A stretch of 64,000 nucleotides of DNA from Streptomyces antarcticus (lineage in GTDB: Bacteria > Actinomycetota > Actinomycetes > Streptomycetales > Streptomycetaceae): NCBI RefSeq assembly GCF_026627255.1, contig NZ_JAPNLM010000002.1, positions 372,001 through 436,000 on the forward strand, read 5' to 3'. Every line of letters starts with the position of its first letter. Positions within the stretch are counted from its first letter, which is position 1. This document shows positions 10,221 to 17,675 of this stretch, piece by piece. Both the position numbers and the translations under genes were made by a program. The notes under the pieces are model-generated. The model made no database searches and was not told the origin of the DNA. It was given only the letters and a program-made list of their open reading frames with translations.

Positions 10221-11399
10221 GTGAGCTCCTACCCGCCCAGCGTCCCTCCGCAGAGCAGCGCGCGGCAGCCCCCGCAGCCGGCGGTTCCCCGGCCGGCTGC
10301 CCCGCGCCCGGCGACCCTGCGGCAGCGGCTCGCCGGCCTGCGCGGCCCCGCCGTCCCGCCCCGCCCGCTCGACGCCCGCGCCCTGGCGGCCCTCGCCGCC
10401 AACCCCGGCTGCGGCAGACGCGCCCTGCTCGACGGCGCCGGAGTGGACAAGACCGCGCTGGCCTCGGCGCTCGGCTCCCCCGCCGCCTTCGGGCAGTCGC
10501 AGTTCGCCATCGTCCGCGGGAACTCCTTCGAGGCCAAGGTCAAGGGCGACGGCGGAGCCGCGCTGCTGCGGCTGGTCCACGAGCACCTCGGCGCCGGCGC
10601 CGAGCCGCCCGGGCCGGACGCGCGCGTCCCCGACCTCACCGCCGCCGGGCCCGAGGGCCGCGCCGCCCGCACCGCGCTTGCCCTGCGCGAGGCCACCGCC
10701 GCGGCGGCCTGGACGCTGCTCGACCACCCGATGCTCGCCCTGGAAGTGGCGGGCACCCCCGCCTACCTGGAGCCGGACGCCGTCGTGGTGCACCCCGACG
10801 GCCGCTGGACCGTCGTGGAGATCAAGTCGTTCCCGATGATCGACGGCGCCGCCGACGCCGCGAAGGTCGGCGCCGCGGCCCGCCAGTCCGCCGTGTACGT
10901 CCTGGCCCTGGAGAAGACCGCCGAGAAGCTGCCGGGCGCCGAGGCCGGCCACACCGTGCTGCTGGTCTGCCCGAAGGACTTCTCCAACCTGCCCGCCGCG
11001 GCGCCCGTCGACGTCCGCCGCGAGCGGGCCGTCACCCGGCGCCAGCTCGACCGGCTGACGCGGGTCGAGGAACTGGCCGGGGCGCTGCCCGAGGGGCTCA
11101 CCTTCGACCCGGCGCGGACCGCCGAGGAGCTGGCCGAGGCCGTGGCCGCGGTGGACGCCTCGTACGCCCCCGAGTGCCTGGCCGCATGCGAGCTGGCCTT
11201 CCACTGCCGGGAGAAGGCCCGCGGCGCCGACGAGCTGACCGCGCTGGGCCGCTCCGTACGGGGCGAGCTGGGCGCGCTGACCACCGTCGAGGAGGCCCTC
11301 GCGGCGGCCGTCGGCCGCGGCTGCCCCGACGATCCCGCCGCGACCGCGCTGCACCGCGCGGCCCGGCTGCGCGCCGAAGCGCTGGAGAGCACCGGATGA
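10221..11399 (+). CDS. RecB-family PD-(D/E)XK nuclease with candidate Fe-S cysteines
   Basis: 392 aa, first gene of a coupled three-gene unit. After a Pro-rich N-terminus it shows the RecB/Cas4-type nuclease order: a His in LVHEHLG (about 120), Asp186 in LEPDAVVVHP, Glu200-x-Lys202 in WTVVEIKSF, and the RecB-specific Q-x3-Y (Gln222-Tyr226, RQSAVY). One Cys in NPGCGRRALL (about 64) and a C-terminal C-x3-C-x5-C (Cys319, 323, 329) reproduce the split four-cysteine plan that holds a 4Fe-4S cluster in AddB, Cas4 and Dna2. The metal cluster is inference. The GTG at 10221 is my choice; upstream GTGs are possible. The stop overlaps the next start (ATGA). Confidence 0.75.
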   Translation: MSSYPPSVPPQSSARQPPQPAVPRPAAPRPATLRQRLAGLRGPAVPPRPLDARALAALAANPGCGRRALLDGAGVDKTALASALGSPAAFGQSQFAIVRGNSFEAKVKGDGGAALLRLVHEHLGAGAEPPGPDARVPDLTAAGPEGRAARTALALREATAAAAWTLLDHPMLALEVAGTPAYLEPDAVVVHPDGRWTVVEIKSFPMIDGAADAAKVGAAARQSAVYVLALEKTAEKLPGAEAGHTVLLVCPKDFSNLPAAAPVDVRRERAVTRRQLDRLTRVEELAGALPEGLTFDPARTAEELAEAVAAVDASYAPECLAACELAFHCREKARGADELTALGRSVRGELGALTTVEEALAAAVGRGCPDDPAATALHRAARLRAEALESTG

Positions 11400-12973
11400 G
11401 CCTGCTCAACACCCTCGCGCGGCTGCAGGCCGTCCGGGCGGGCCGGGCCCAGCCGCTCGCGACCGTACGGCACCGCCACCTGGCCGGGCGCCCGCTGGTC
11501 CTCGTACCGCTGACGACGGCCGGTGAGGCCGGGGCCCCGCTGGGCGCGCTGGTGGGCACCGACCCGGCGGAGCCGAGGCTGCTGGTCGTACCGCAGCCGC
11601 GCGACCGCGACCTGCGCTGGGCCTTCCTGGCCGACCTCGCGGACGTGGTCCTGCCGTACGTGGACGGGTACGCGGACGACGTCGAGTACGTGGAGCGCAG
11701 CGAGACCGACCCGGAGACGGGCCGCAAGAGCAAGGTCGAGGCCGAGCTGTGCCGGGACGCCCCGCAGCTGATCGTGCCGAGCCGGGCGGGCGTGGAGTAC
11801 GTACGGCTGCTGGGCCGCTCGATGCGGTTCCGGCGGACGGCCGAGGAGGACCCGGAGAACCCGTACCCCGCGCCCGCGCGGGTGCCGCTGCTGGGCCGCT
11901 GGTTCACGCACTTCGGCGAGCGCTCACGGGTGCCCGGCTCCTCGCTGCTGCTCTCGGCGACGGACCTGCTGTCCCGGCACTGGGCGAGCGGCCAGAGCAA
12001 CCTGGAGGACCAGCACTTGGGCGCGCTGCTCGCCTGGATAGCGCCCCCGGGGGGCGCGTCCGGCGCGGAGGCGGCGCTGCGGGCGGAGCTCGGCCGCGAC
12101 GGCGACGGCCAGCTGCTGGTCCCGCCCGCGGGCCCGGCCACCGACCCGGCGTTCGACAACCGGGTGCTGGCCCCGGCGATGGCCCGCTACGACGCCGCGC
12201 GCACGGCGGAGCCCCCGGACGGGCCGGCGCTCGCCCGCGCCGAGGAGCACGTACGGGCGCTGGTGGAGGCGCAGATGCGGCCGGCCTGGGACGCGGTGTG
12301 GCGCTCCGTGGAGCTCCTGCGCGAACTGCCGGCCGGTGAGCGGGCCGAGGAGCGCTGGACGCGCGACCGCTGGTCGTACACCGGCCACCGGGACCGCGTA
12401 CGGGCGGGCGAGCCGCCGCAGCCGCGCCGCGACGACGCGGTGACGGCGGCGCAGAAGCTGGCCACCCGGGAGACCGAGCAGGTACGGCTCGACGCCCAGG
12501 AGGCGCTGGACGACCCGCTGGTGATGGCGGGCCGGCGGCTCGCGGGCGAGGCGTTCGCCGGCGAGGTCACCGAGGTGGTGATGGAGTGGACGGAGACGAA
12601 ACGGCCGAGTCCGCGCCCGCTGGTGACGGTGGCCACGGAGGACCGGCCGCAGCTCGCGGAGGACGGCGGGACGAAGGTGTTCCGCTCGCTGGACGGCCGC
12701 CCGCAGTCCGCGCGCTTCGTCCGGTTCGACGAGGACGGGCGGCTCGTGCTGCGGCTGCTCGACAAGATGGGCCGCGGCCGGGACCCGGAGCCGGGCTCGG
12801 TGCCGGAGAAGGGCGACCGGGTGTGCTGGACGCTGTTCGAGCACGACGCCCGCGGCGGCCCGAAACTCCCGGACCCGGAGCGGACCCCGTGGACCCACGG
12901 CGGCCCGCCCGGACACCTGACCTCCCCGACCGCCCCCGCGCCCGACGCCGTGACCGACGAGGACCTCCTGTGA
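11396..12973 (+). CDS. Unknown protein of the nuclease-helicase operon
   Basis: 525 aa and of no family I recognise. It has no signal peptide or membrane helix. The N-terminal third is mixed alpha/beta (LATVRHRHLAGRPLVLVPL, LRWAFLADLADVVLPYVDG), the middle is helical and Arg/Glu-rich, and the last 130 residues contain a beta-rich segment (LVLRLLDKMGRGRDPEPGSVPEKGDRV split over two strands) that could be a small beta-barrel. It is overlapped by 4 bp at both ends, so it should be made stoichiometrically with the nuclease and helicase and is likely part of one complex. A scaffold or DNA-contact role is only a guess. Confidence 0.7.
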   Translation: MSLLNTLARLQAVRAGRAQPLATVRHRHLAGRPLVLVPLTTAGEAGAPLGALVGTDPAEPRLLVVPQPRDRDLRWAFLADLADVVLPYVDGYADDVEYVERSETDPETGRKSKVEAELCRDAPQLIVPSRAGVEYVRLLGRSMRFRRTAEEDPENPYPAPARVPLLGRWFTHFGERSRVPGSSLLLSATDLLSRHWASGQSNLEDQHLGALLAWIAPPGGASGAEAALRAELGRDGDGQLLVPPAGPATDPAFDNRVLAPAMARYDAARTAEPPDGPALARAEEHVRALVEAQMRPAWDAVWRSVELLRELPAGERAEERWTRDRWSYTGHRDRVRAGEPPQPRRDDAVTAAQKLATRETEQVRLDAQEALDDPLVMAGRRLAGEAFAGEVTEVVMEWTETKRPSPRPLVTVATEDRPQLAEDGGTKVFRSLDGRPQSARFVRFDEDGRLVLRLLDKMGRGRDPEPGSVPEKGDRVCWTLFEHDARGGPKLPDPERTPWTHGGPPGHLTSPTAPAPDAVTDEDLL

Positions 12974-14301
12974 CCGCCTTCGACCCGGGTGCGGCGGCCG
13001 CGCGGGCGACCGCCGCGATCCTGCACGACACGCTGCACGGAACCGAGCGGGGCGTCGTCGTCGACTCCCCGCCCGGCGCCGGCAAGTCCACGCTCGTGGT
13101 GAGGGCGGCGCGGGAGCTGGCCGCGGCCGGGCGCCGGCTGATGGTGGTGGCGCAGACGAACGCGCAGGTCGACGACCTGGTGCTGCGGCTCGCCGAGAAG
13201 GACCCGGGGCTCAAGGTCGGCCGACTGCACAGCAGCGACGGCGACGCGTACGACCCGGCGCTCCGCGAACTGCCGTCGGTGACGCTCTCCGCGAAGCCGG
13301 GGGACCTCGCCGAGCTGCCGGTGACCATCTCCACGGCGGCGAAGTGGGCCTACGTCAAGGACGCCGAGCCCTGGGAGCACGCGATCGTCGACGAGGCGTA
13401 CCAGATGCGCTCCGACGCGCTGCTGGCCGTGGCCGGGCTGTTCGAGCGGGCCCTGTTCGTGGGCGACCCGGGGCAGCTCGACCCGTTCAGCGTGGTCGGC
13501 GCCGAGCAGTGGGCGGGCCTGTCCTACGACCCCTCCGCCTCGGCGGTCTCCACCCTGCTGGCCCACAATCCGCAGCTCCCGCAGCACCGGCTCCCCGTGT
13601 CCTGGCGGCTCCCGGCGACGGCCGCGCCGCTGGTCTCCCGCGCGTTCTACCCGTACACGCAGTTCCGCAGCGGTACGGGACCGGGCGAGCGGCGGCTCTC
13701 GTACGGGGTCGCCTCGGACGGCTCGGGCCCGGACCGGGTGCTGGACGAGGCGGCCGAGGCGGGCTGGGGCCTGCTGGAGCTCCCGGCCCGGCACACCCCG
13801 CGCACCGACCCGGAGGCGGTGCGGGCGGTGGCCGCGGTGGTCCGGCGCGCCCTGGACCGGGGGGCGGTGACCACGGACGAGCACGCGCGGCGCCCGGCCC
13901 CGCTCACCGCCGACCGCATCGCGGTGGGCACGGCGCACCGCGACCAGGCGGCCGCGGTCCGCTCGGCCCTGGCAGGGCTCGGGGTCACGGGCGTCACCGT
14001 GGACACGGCGAACCGGCTCCAGGGCCGCGAGTACGACCTCACGGTGGTCCTCCACCCGCTGTCGGGCCGCGCGGACGCGACGGCGTTCCACCTGGAGACG
14101 GGCCGGCTGTGCGTGCTGGCCTCCCGGCACCGGCACGCGTGCGTCGTGGTGGCCCGGGCGGGCATAGCGGACCTGCTGGACGACCACCCCTCGACGGAGC
14201 CGGTACAGCTCGGGGTGACGGTGAAGTTCCCGGACGGCTGGGAGGCCAACTACTCGGTGTTGGCGCACCTCGCCGAACACCGGGTGTCCTGGCGGCCGTA
14301 G
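12970..14301 (+). CDS. SF1 (Upf1/Dna2-like) helicase ATPase
   Basis: 443 aa. Motif I (Walker A) is DSPPGAGKST (about 32-41), Ia MVVAQTNAQVDDL, motif II is DEAY (about 141-144), III is GDPGQLDP (about 165-172), V is VDTANRLQGREYDL and VI is LCVLASRHRHACVVV. This is the Upf1-like SF1B pattern (DEA-type motif II, Q in motif III, RLQGRE before VI) seen in Dna2 and in bacterial RecB-Upf1 fusions. It is compact, with few insertions. GTG overlaps the previous stop (GTGA). With the RecB-type nuclease gene it makes a split nuclease-helicase pair. The direction of translocation and the substrate are unknown. Confidence 0.85.
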   Translation: MTAFDPGAAAARATAAILHDTLHGTERGVVVDSPPGAGKSTLVVRAARELAAAGRRLMVVAQTNAQVDDLVLRLAEKDPGLKVGRLHSSDGDAYDPALRELPSVTLSAKPGDLAELPVTISTAAKWAYVKDAEPWEHAIVDEAYQMRSDALLAVAGLFERALFVGDPGQLDPFSVVGAEQWAGLSYDPSASAVSTLLAHNPQLPQHRLPVSWRLPATAAPLVSRAFYPYTQFRSGTGPGERRLSYGVASDGSGPDRVLDEAAEAGWGLLELPARHTPRTDPEAVRAVAAVVRRALDRGAVTTDEHARRPAPLTADRIAVGTAHRDQAAAVRSALAGLGVTGVTVDTANRLQGREYDLTVVLHPLSGRADATAFHLETGRLCVLASRHRHACVVVARAGIADLLDDHPSTEPVQLGVTVKFPDGWEANYSVLAHLAEHRVSWRP

Positions 14302-14303
14302 CG

Positions 14304-14337
14304 CTCCGGCCGGGCGGCGGCGGGGCGCCGCCCGGAG
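14304..14337 (+). terminator. Terminator of the nuclease-helicase operon
   Basis: CTCCGG...GCGGCG on the left pairs with CGCCGCCCGGAG (14326-14337) with a 4-nt bulge, three bases after the helicase stop. No U-tract follows, as is usual in Streptomyces. Confidence 0.5.
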
Positions 14338-14589
14338 AGCTCTGCGGCTGACGGCCGGTCAGCGGGCTCCCGGGCCGGACGGGAGGCCCGGGATCGCGGC
14401 GCTGGTGGGGCTCCGGCAGCTCACCCGCTCGACCCACGCGCCACGGGACCGGTCGGCTTCCCCGTGCGCCACACCGGTCGTACGGGCGTTCCCACCGCCC
14501 GCGGTCCGCAGCGGTGCACTCTTGCGCGGCGTTGGACAATGGACGGTGGCCCGGAAGCATTTCGTACGCGCAGCAGCTGGAGGACACGC

Positions 14590-14937
14590 ATGGCAGAGCC
14601 CGAGCGGACCGAGCGGAGGCTGCGGCCCGCGCCGCTGCTCTTCGAGCCCTCGGACGCCGCCACGGACCCGGAGCACTTCTTCGATCTGGAGTCGATCGAC
14701 GACCCGCGCGAGCTCCTGGTCCGCGCGACGGAACTGACACTGGCCTTCCGGGCGGCGCAGGAGCGGGCGGTGGAGTTCCAGGCCGTCGCGGCGGCGCAGC
14801 TGGCGGACCCGCGGCGGTTCGACCGGCTCTCGCCCGCGGCCATCGCCGAGCAGGCGGACTGGACCGAGGACTACGCCCGCAAGATGATCGAGTTCGGCGA
14901 GACCCTCCAGCGCGACGCCGGCCCCGAGGGCCCCTGA
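14590..14937 (+). CDS. Small conserved hypothetical protein
   Basis: 115 aa, acidic, predicted all-helical and cytosolic. Recognisable stretches are DPEHFFDLESIDDPRELL and a C-terminal helix AAIAEQADWTEDYARKMIEF. The start at 14590 has GGAGG at 6-nt spacing. The upstream 288 bp hold the operon terminator and GC-rich sequence with no other gene. I do not recognise a family; it resembles short Streptomyces-restricted proteins. Function unknown. Confidence 0.72.
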   Translation: MAEPERTERRLRPAPLLFEPSDAATDPEHFFDLESIDDPRELLVRATELTLAFRAAQERAVEFQAVAAAQLADPRRFDRLSPAAIAEQADWTEDYARKMIEFGETLQRDAGPEGP

Positions 14938-15321
14938 CCGCACGGGCAGGTCCGGCCGGCGGACCGCACCGACCGACCACACCCCGCCACCGGCGCCGCC
15001 GCCACCGCCCGACCACACCCCGCCGACCGACCGGACCGCACCGACCGCGCCGCCCGGCAAGGGCTCCGTCCCGGAGCCCTCACCGCGGACTCCGGGGACC
15101 CGTACGCCGTACGCCGTACGCACGTCTGCGCCGGGGTTCGGGCGGGCCCGTCCGGCCCTGCGGGGCCGGGCTCCGCGGCTCCGCCGCCGAGCGGCCCGCC
15201 GGCGTTGCGCGCGCGGGCCCCTGGCATATGCGGGGCGCAACATACCCCAGCACGGCCCGCCCTGTCCCCGTTTCCGGTAACTCCAGGGGTCCGGGCCGCT
15301 ACGGCCGGTAGACCTGAATCC
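14938..15321. other. Intergenic region without a gene
   Basis: 384 bp. The left part is low-complexity CCGACCGACC/CCACACCCCGCC sequence (about 14960-15060). Around 15105 there is a threefold GTACGCC-type repeat. No convincing ORF, RNA or hairpin with a tail is seen. Base composition is as biased as the coding DNA, so frames here look open without being genes. Confidence 0.5.
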
Positions 15322-15912
15322 ATGACGACCCTGACGACGGCCCCCGGCAGCTCCGCCCTCGGCGCACGCAGCGCCGCGCCCGCCACCCACGTCACCCCGC
15401 AGGGCGCCGCCTGGCTCGCCTCCGCGTCCGCCTCCCCGCGGACCACCCTCGCGCTGTGGCAGGCGCGGCCCGCCGCGGCGGCCGTGCTCCCCTGCGGGAC
15501 CGCCTTCGACGTCGTCAACGTCCCCGTCGTCCTCGGCCGCCGCGTGCTGGACCTGCTCTGGGCCGAGGGCCCCGGGTGCGGGCCGGTCGCCGTGCACCGC
15601 GGCCGGCTGCTGCTCTTCGCCGCCCCCGGCACCGCCCACCGGCTGCCCGCCCTGCTGGCGTGGGAGGAGTGGGGCGGCTCCCGTACGGCACCGGCTCCCC
15701 TGTGCCACGGCCGCGGCGACGCGGTCACCGTGCCGCCGCTGGCCGCCGTGAGCGGGCCTTCCCGGTGGCTCGTGGCCCCCGGGACCCGGTCGCCGTGGCT
15801 GCCCGGCCCCGAGGCGCTGCTGTGGGCCTTCGCCCGCGCCGCCCGTATCGCGGGGCCCGGCACCGACCGACCTGGGAATATCGATTTTTCCTTCGGCGGA
15901 TCAGGATGCTAA
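15322..15912 (+). CDS. Prim-pol N-terminal-like protein
   Basis: 196 aa. It resembles short Streptomyces proteins annotated as bifunctional DNA primase/polymerase (prim-pol-like) domains: VTPQGAAWLASASASPRTTL, ALWQARPAAAAVLPCGTAFDVVNVP and VAVHRGRLLLFAAPGTAHRLP are the landmarks I recall. The catalytic acidic residues of true prim-pol enzymes are not evident, so primase activity is doubtful. Its 3' end contains the putative promoter of the tRNA-Lys gene that starts 18 bp after the stop, an arrangement that fixes this gene beside the tRNA. Confidence 0.65.
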   Translation: MTTLTTAPGSSALGARSAAPATHVTPQGAAWLASASASPRTTLALWQARPAAAAVLPCGTAFDVVNVPVVLGRRVLDLLWAEGPGCGPVAVHRGRLLLFAAPGTAHRLPALLAWEEWGGSRTAPAPLCHGRGDAVTVPPLAAVSGPSRWLVAPGTRSPWLPGPEALLWAFARAARIAGPGTDRPGNIDFSFGGSGC

Positions 15913-15930
15913 TGTCTGCGATGTCAGCAG

Positions 15931-16004
15931 GCGCCGCTAGCTCAGTTGGTTAGAGCAGCTGACTCTTAATCAGCGGGTCCGGGGTTCGAGTCCCTGGCGG
16001 CGCA
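15931..16004 (+). tRNA. tRNA-Lys (anticodon CUU), copy 1
   Basis: 74 nt with a full cloverleaf: acceptor GCGCCGC/GCGGCGC with discriminator A, D-arm GCTC/GAGC, anticodon stem GCTGA/TCAGC around loop CTCTTAA (anticodon CTT), T-arm CCGGGGTTCGAGTCCCTGG. CCA is not encoded; CAGA follows. It is identical in every base to the copies at 26359 and 33077. Confidence 0.97.
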
Positions 16005-16013
16005 CAGACGGAA

Positions 16014-16041
16014 GAAGGCCCCCACGCGAGTGGGGGCCTTC
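16014..16041 (+). terminator. tRNA-Lys terminator, copy 1
   Basis: Perfect 12-bp stem GAAGGCCCCCAC/GTGGGGGCCTTC with loop GCGA, followed by TTCG. It starts 10 nt after the tRNA. Nearly the same hairpin follows copy 3, so tRNA and terminator were duplicated together. Just downstream (16051-16085) a GGTGCGCGGGTTCC unit is repeated in tandem. Confidence 0.85.
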
Positions 16042-16093
16042 TTCGTGTCCCGGTGCGCGGGTTCCGGTGCGCGGGTTCCGGTGCGCGTGCCGC

Positions 16094-17329
16094 TCAGGTG
16101 GTGATCTTCACCGTGTAGGCGCCCGACTGGGTCCGGTCCGCCACCTCGATCGTGATCCGCTCGCCCGGCACGGTGTACGTCTCGCCCACCTCCAGCGGCG
16201 CGTCCGCGAGCGGCGGGTACACCGAGCGGTCCCAGCAGGCCTCCGTCCGCGGGTGCCCGTCGAGCACTTCGATCGGTCCGCCGCCCGACGCCGCCTCGTT
16301 GCGCACCCGGTAGACGAGGACCCCTTCCGTGCAGGTGTCCCCGTCGTTGCCCGTGGAGCCGCGCGCCTCCACGGCGATGGCGCTGCCGGGGCCGGTACGG
16401 ATCACCGCGAGCCGGGTGCCGCCCGTGCCGCCCGTCGGCGGGGTCTGGGCCAGCGGCTGGAGGGTGTGCATCGAGGAGCCGGACTGCACGCAGTCCACCT
16501 GGGAGGGCTCCAGCCAGCCCAGCTTCCACTTGTGCCAGGCGAAGAGGTCGGGGGCCATCCCGAACTGGCTTCCCATGACGTCCCAGTCCCCGACGTACGT
16601 GTCCCAGTCGCCCTTGCCGTCCGTCGGCCGGTGGTAGAGGTCGGGGAGGTCGAAGACGTGCCCGGTCTCGTGGGCGAGCACGTTGCGGTCCGGCGGGTGC
16701 CGCTCGAAGACGGTGACGATCCGGCGCAGGTCGGTGCCGTCCGCGCGGATCGGGCGGTCGAAGTTGACGACCTTCGTGGCGTCGGAGTCCACGCCGGGCG
16801 CGTCCGGGTCGGCGACGAAGTACACGACGTCGTACCGCGAGAAGTCCACGCGTGCGTCGGCGGTCGCGACCGCGTCGCGGAGGTAGGCCGCCCGGTCCTC
16901 GGGGGCCCAGTCGCGCTGTATGCCGTACGCCGTCGACGGCCGGGGCATCCGGGCCCATTGCCGCTGCGGGTGCGGGACGAGGCGGAAGCGGCCGTACGAG
17001 GCGCGCTCGAAGAACTCGCTCGTCTCGGGGAAGTAGTCGCCGGTGACCTCGTCGGTGGTGACGGCGGGCCGGTGGTCGGGGAAGGAGAGGAAGACCATGA
17101 CCGCGTCGAGGGTGCGCTCGGGCCGGGGGTAGGCGCCGTTCCAGCTGTCGAGGCCCAGGGAGTGGTGCGCCGCCGTACGGGTCAGCGCACAGGGGCCGGC
17201 CCCCGGTTCGGCGACGGCGGGACCCGCGACGAGCGACATGGCGGCGAGCGCCGTGAGGGAGGTGAGCACGGCCCCGGCACTTCGGACGCGGGAGCGGTCC
17301 ACTCCCCCGGGTGTCTGCTGTCGCTGCAC
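16094..17329 (-). CDS. Secreted M6-like zinc metalloprotease
   Basis: 411 aa. The signal peptide is AGAVLTSLTALAAMSLVAGPAVA with cleavage near residue 41. The zinc site is HETGH (about 220-224) in NVLAHETGHVFDLPDLYH, with a later GDWDVMGSQFG that matches the Met-turn region of M6 (immune inhibitor A) proteases. The last 100 residues are a beta-rich domain ending GAYTVKITT. It should act outside the cell on proteins. The start is GTG 17329 with GGAGG 5 nt upstream; the ATG two bases earlier (17331) is out of frame. A housekeeping or predatory role cannot be distinguished. Confidence 0.88.
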   Translation of the reverse strand: MQRQQTPGGVDRSRVRSAGAVLTSLTALAAMSLVAGPAVAEPGAGPCALTRTAAHHSLGLDSWNGAYPRPERTLDAVMVFLSFPDHRPAVTTDEVTGDYFPETSEFFERASYGRFRLVPHPQRQWARMPRPSTAYGIQRDWAPEDRAAYLRDAVATADARVDFSRYDVVYFVADPDAPGVDSDATKVVNFDRPIRADGTDLRRIVTVFERHPPDRNVLAHETGHVFDLPDLYHRPTDGKGDWDTYVGDWDVMGSQFGMAPDLFAWHKWKLGWLEPSQVDCVQSGSSMHTLQPLAQTPPTGGTGGTRLAVIRTGPGSAIAVEARGSTGNDGDTCTEGVLVYRVRNEAASGGGPIEVLDGHPRTEACWDRSVYPPLADAPLEVGETYTVPGERITIEVADRTQSGAYTVKITT

Positions 17330-17675
17330 ATCGACCTCCGGTGGTGGATTGATCCCATCTCGTCCACCTTGAGGCGATTGTCTTACTAATGCCCTGTTCC
17401 GCTACCCCACACGAGTGAGCAAGAGGGCAACCCGGTGACCCTCGGGCTTCACGGGTCTGCCTACAGAACGTCACGAGCGATCACGTGAGATCAGCAGGGG
17501 TCTCGGCATGCTCAGAGCCGCGCAGAAACGATCACGCGACCTTTGGCCGACGCTTTGTCATCACAGTGAACTGCCCTGCTCCGCACGGCGATGCCGCTGG
17601 ATAGCCCATCCCGTAAGCCTCTATGATCGGCACACTTTCCTGCACGGACACTCACGAGCACTGCGGGAGCCAACG
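17330..17675. other. Divergent promoter region
   Basis: 346 bp between the protease and the GGDEF-EAL gene, noticeably less GC-rich than its surroundings. TATGAT at 17622-17627 is a good -10 for the plus-strand gene and would start transcription about 40 nt before the GTG at 17676. AT-rich stretches near 17380-17400 (TTGTCTTACTAAT) probably belong to the protease promoter. No gene is supported here. Confidence 0.45.

Noticed and set aside
15322..15912. Active primase
   Set aside because: Only overall similarity to short prim-pol-like proteins is recalled; catalytic acidic residues are not evident.
17327..17331. ATG at 17331 as the metalloprotease start
   Set aside because: It is out of frame with the protease; GTG 17329 is in frame and has GGAGG at 5-nt spacing.
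17508..17675. ATG 17508 as the start of the GGDEF-EAL gene
   Set aside because: The added residues look non-coding, a -10-like TATGAT lies inside, and GTG 17676 has a good Shine-Dalgarno.
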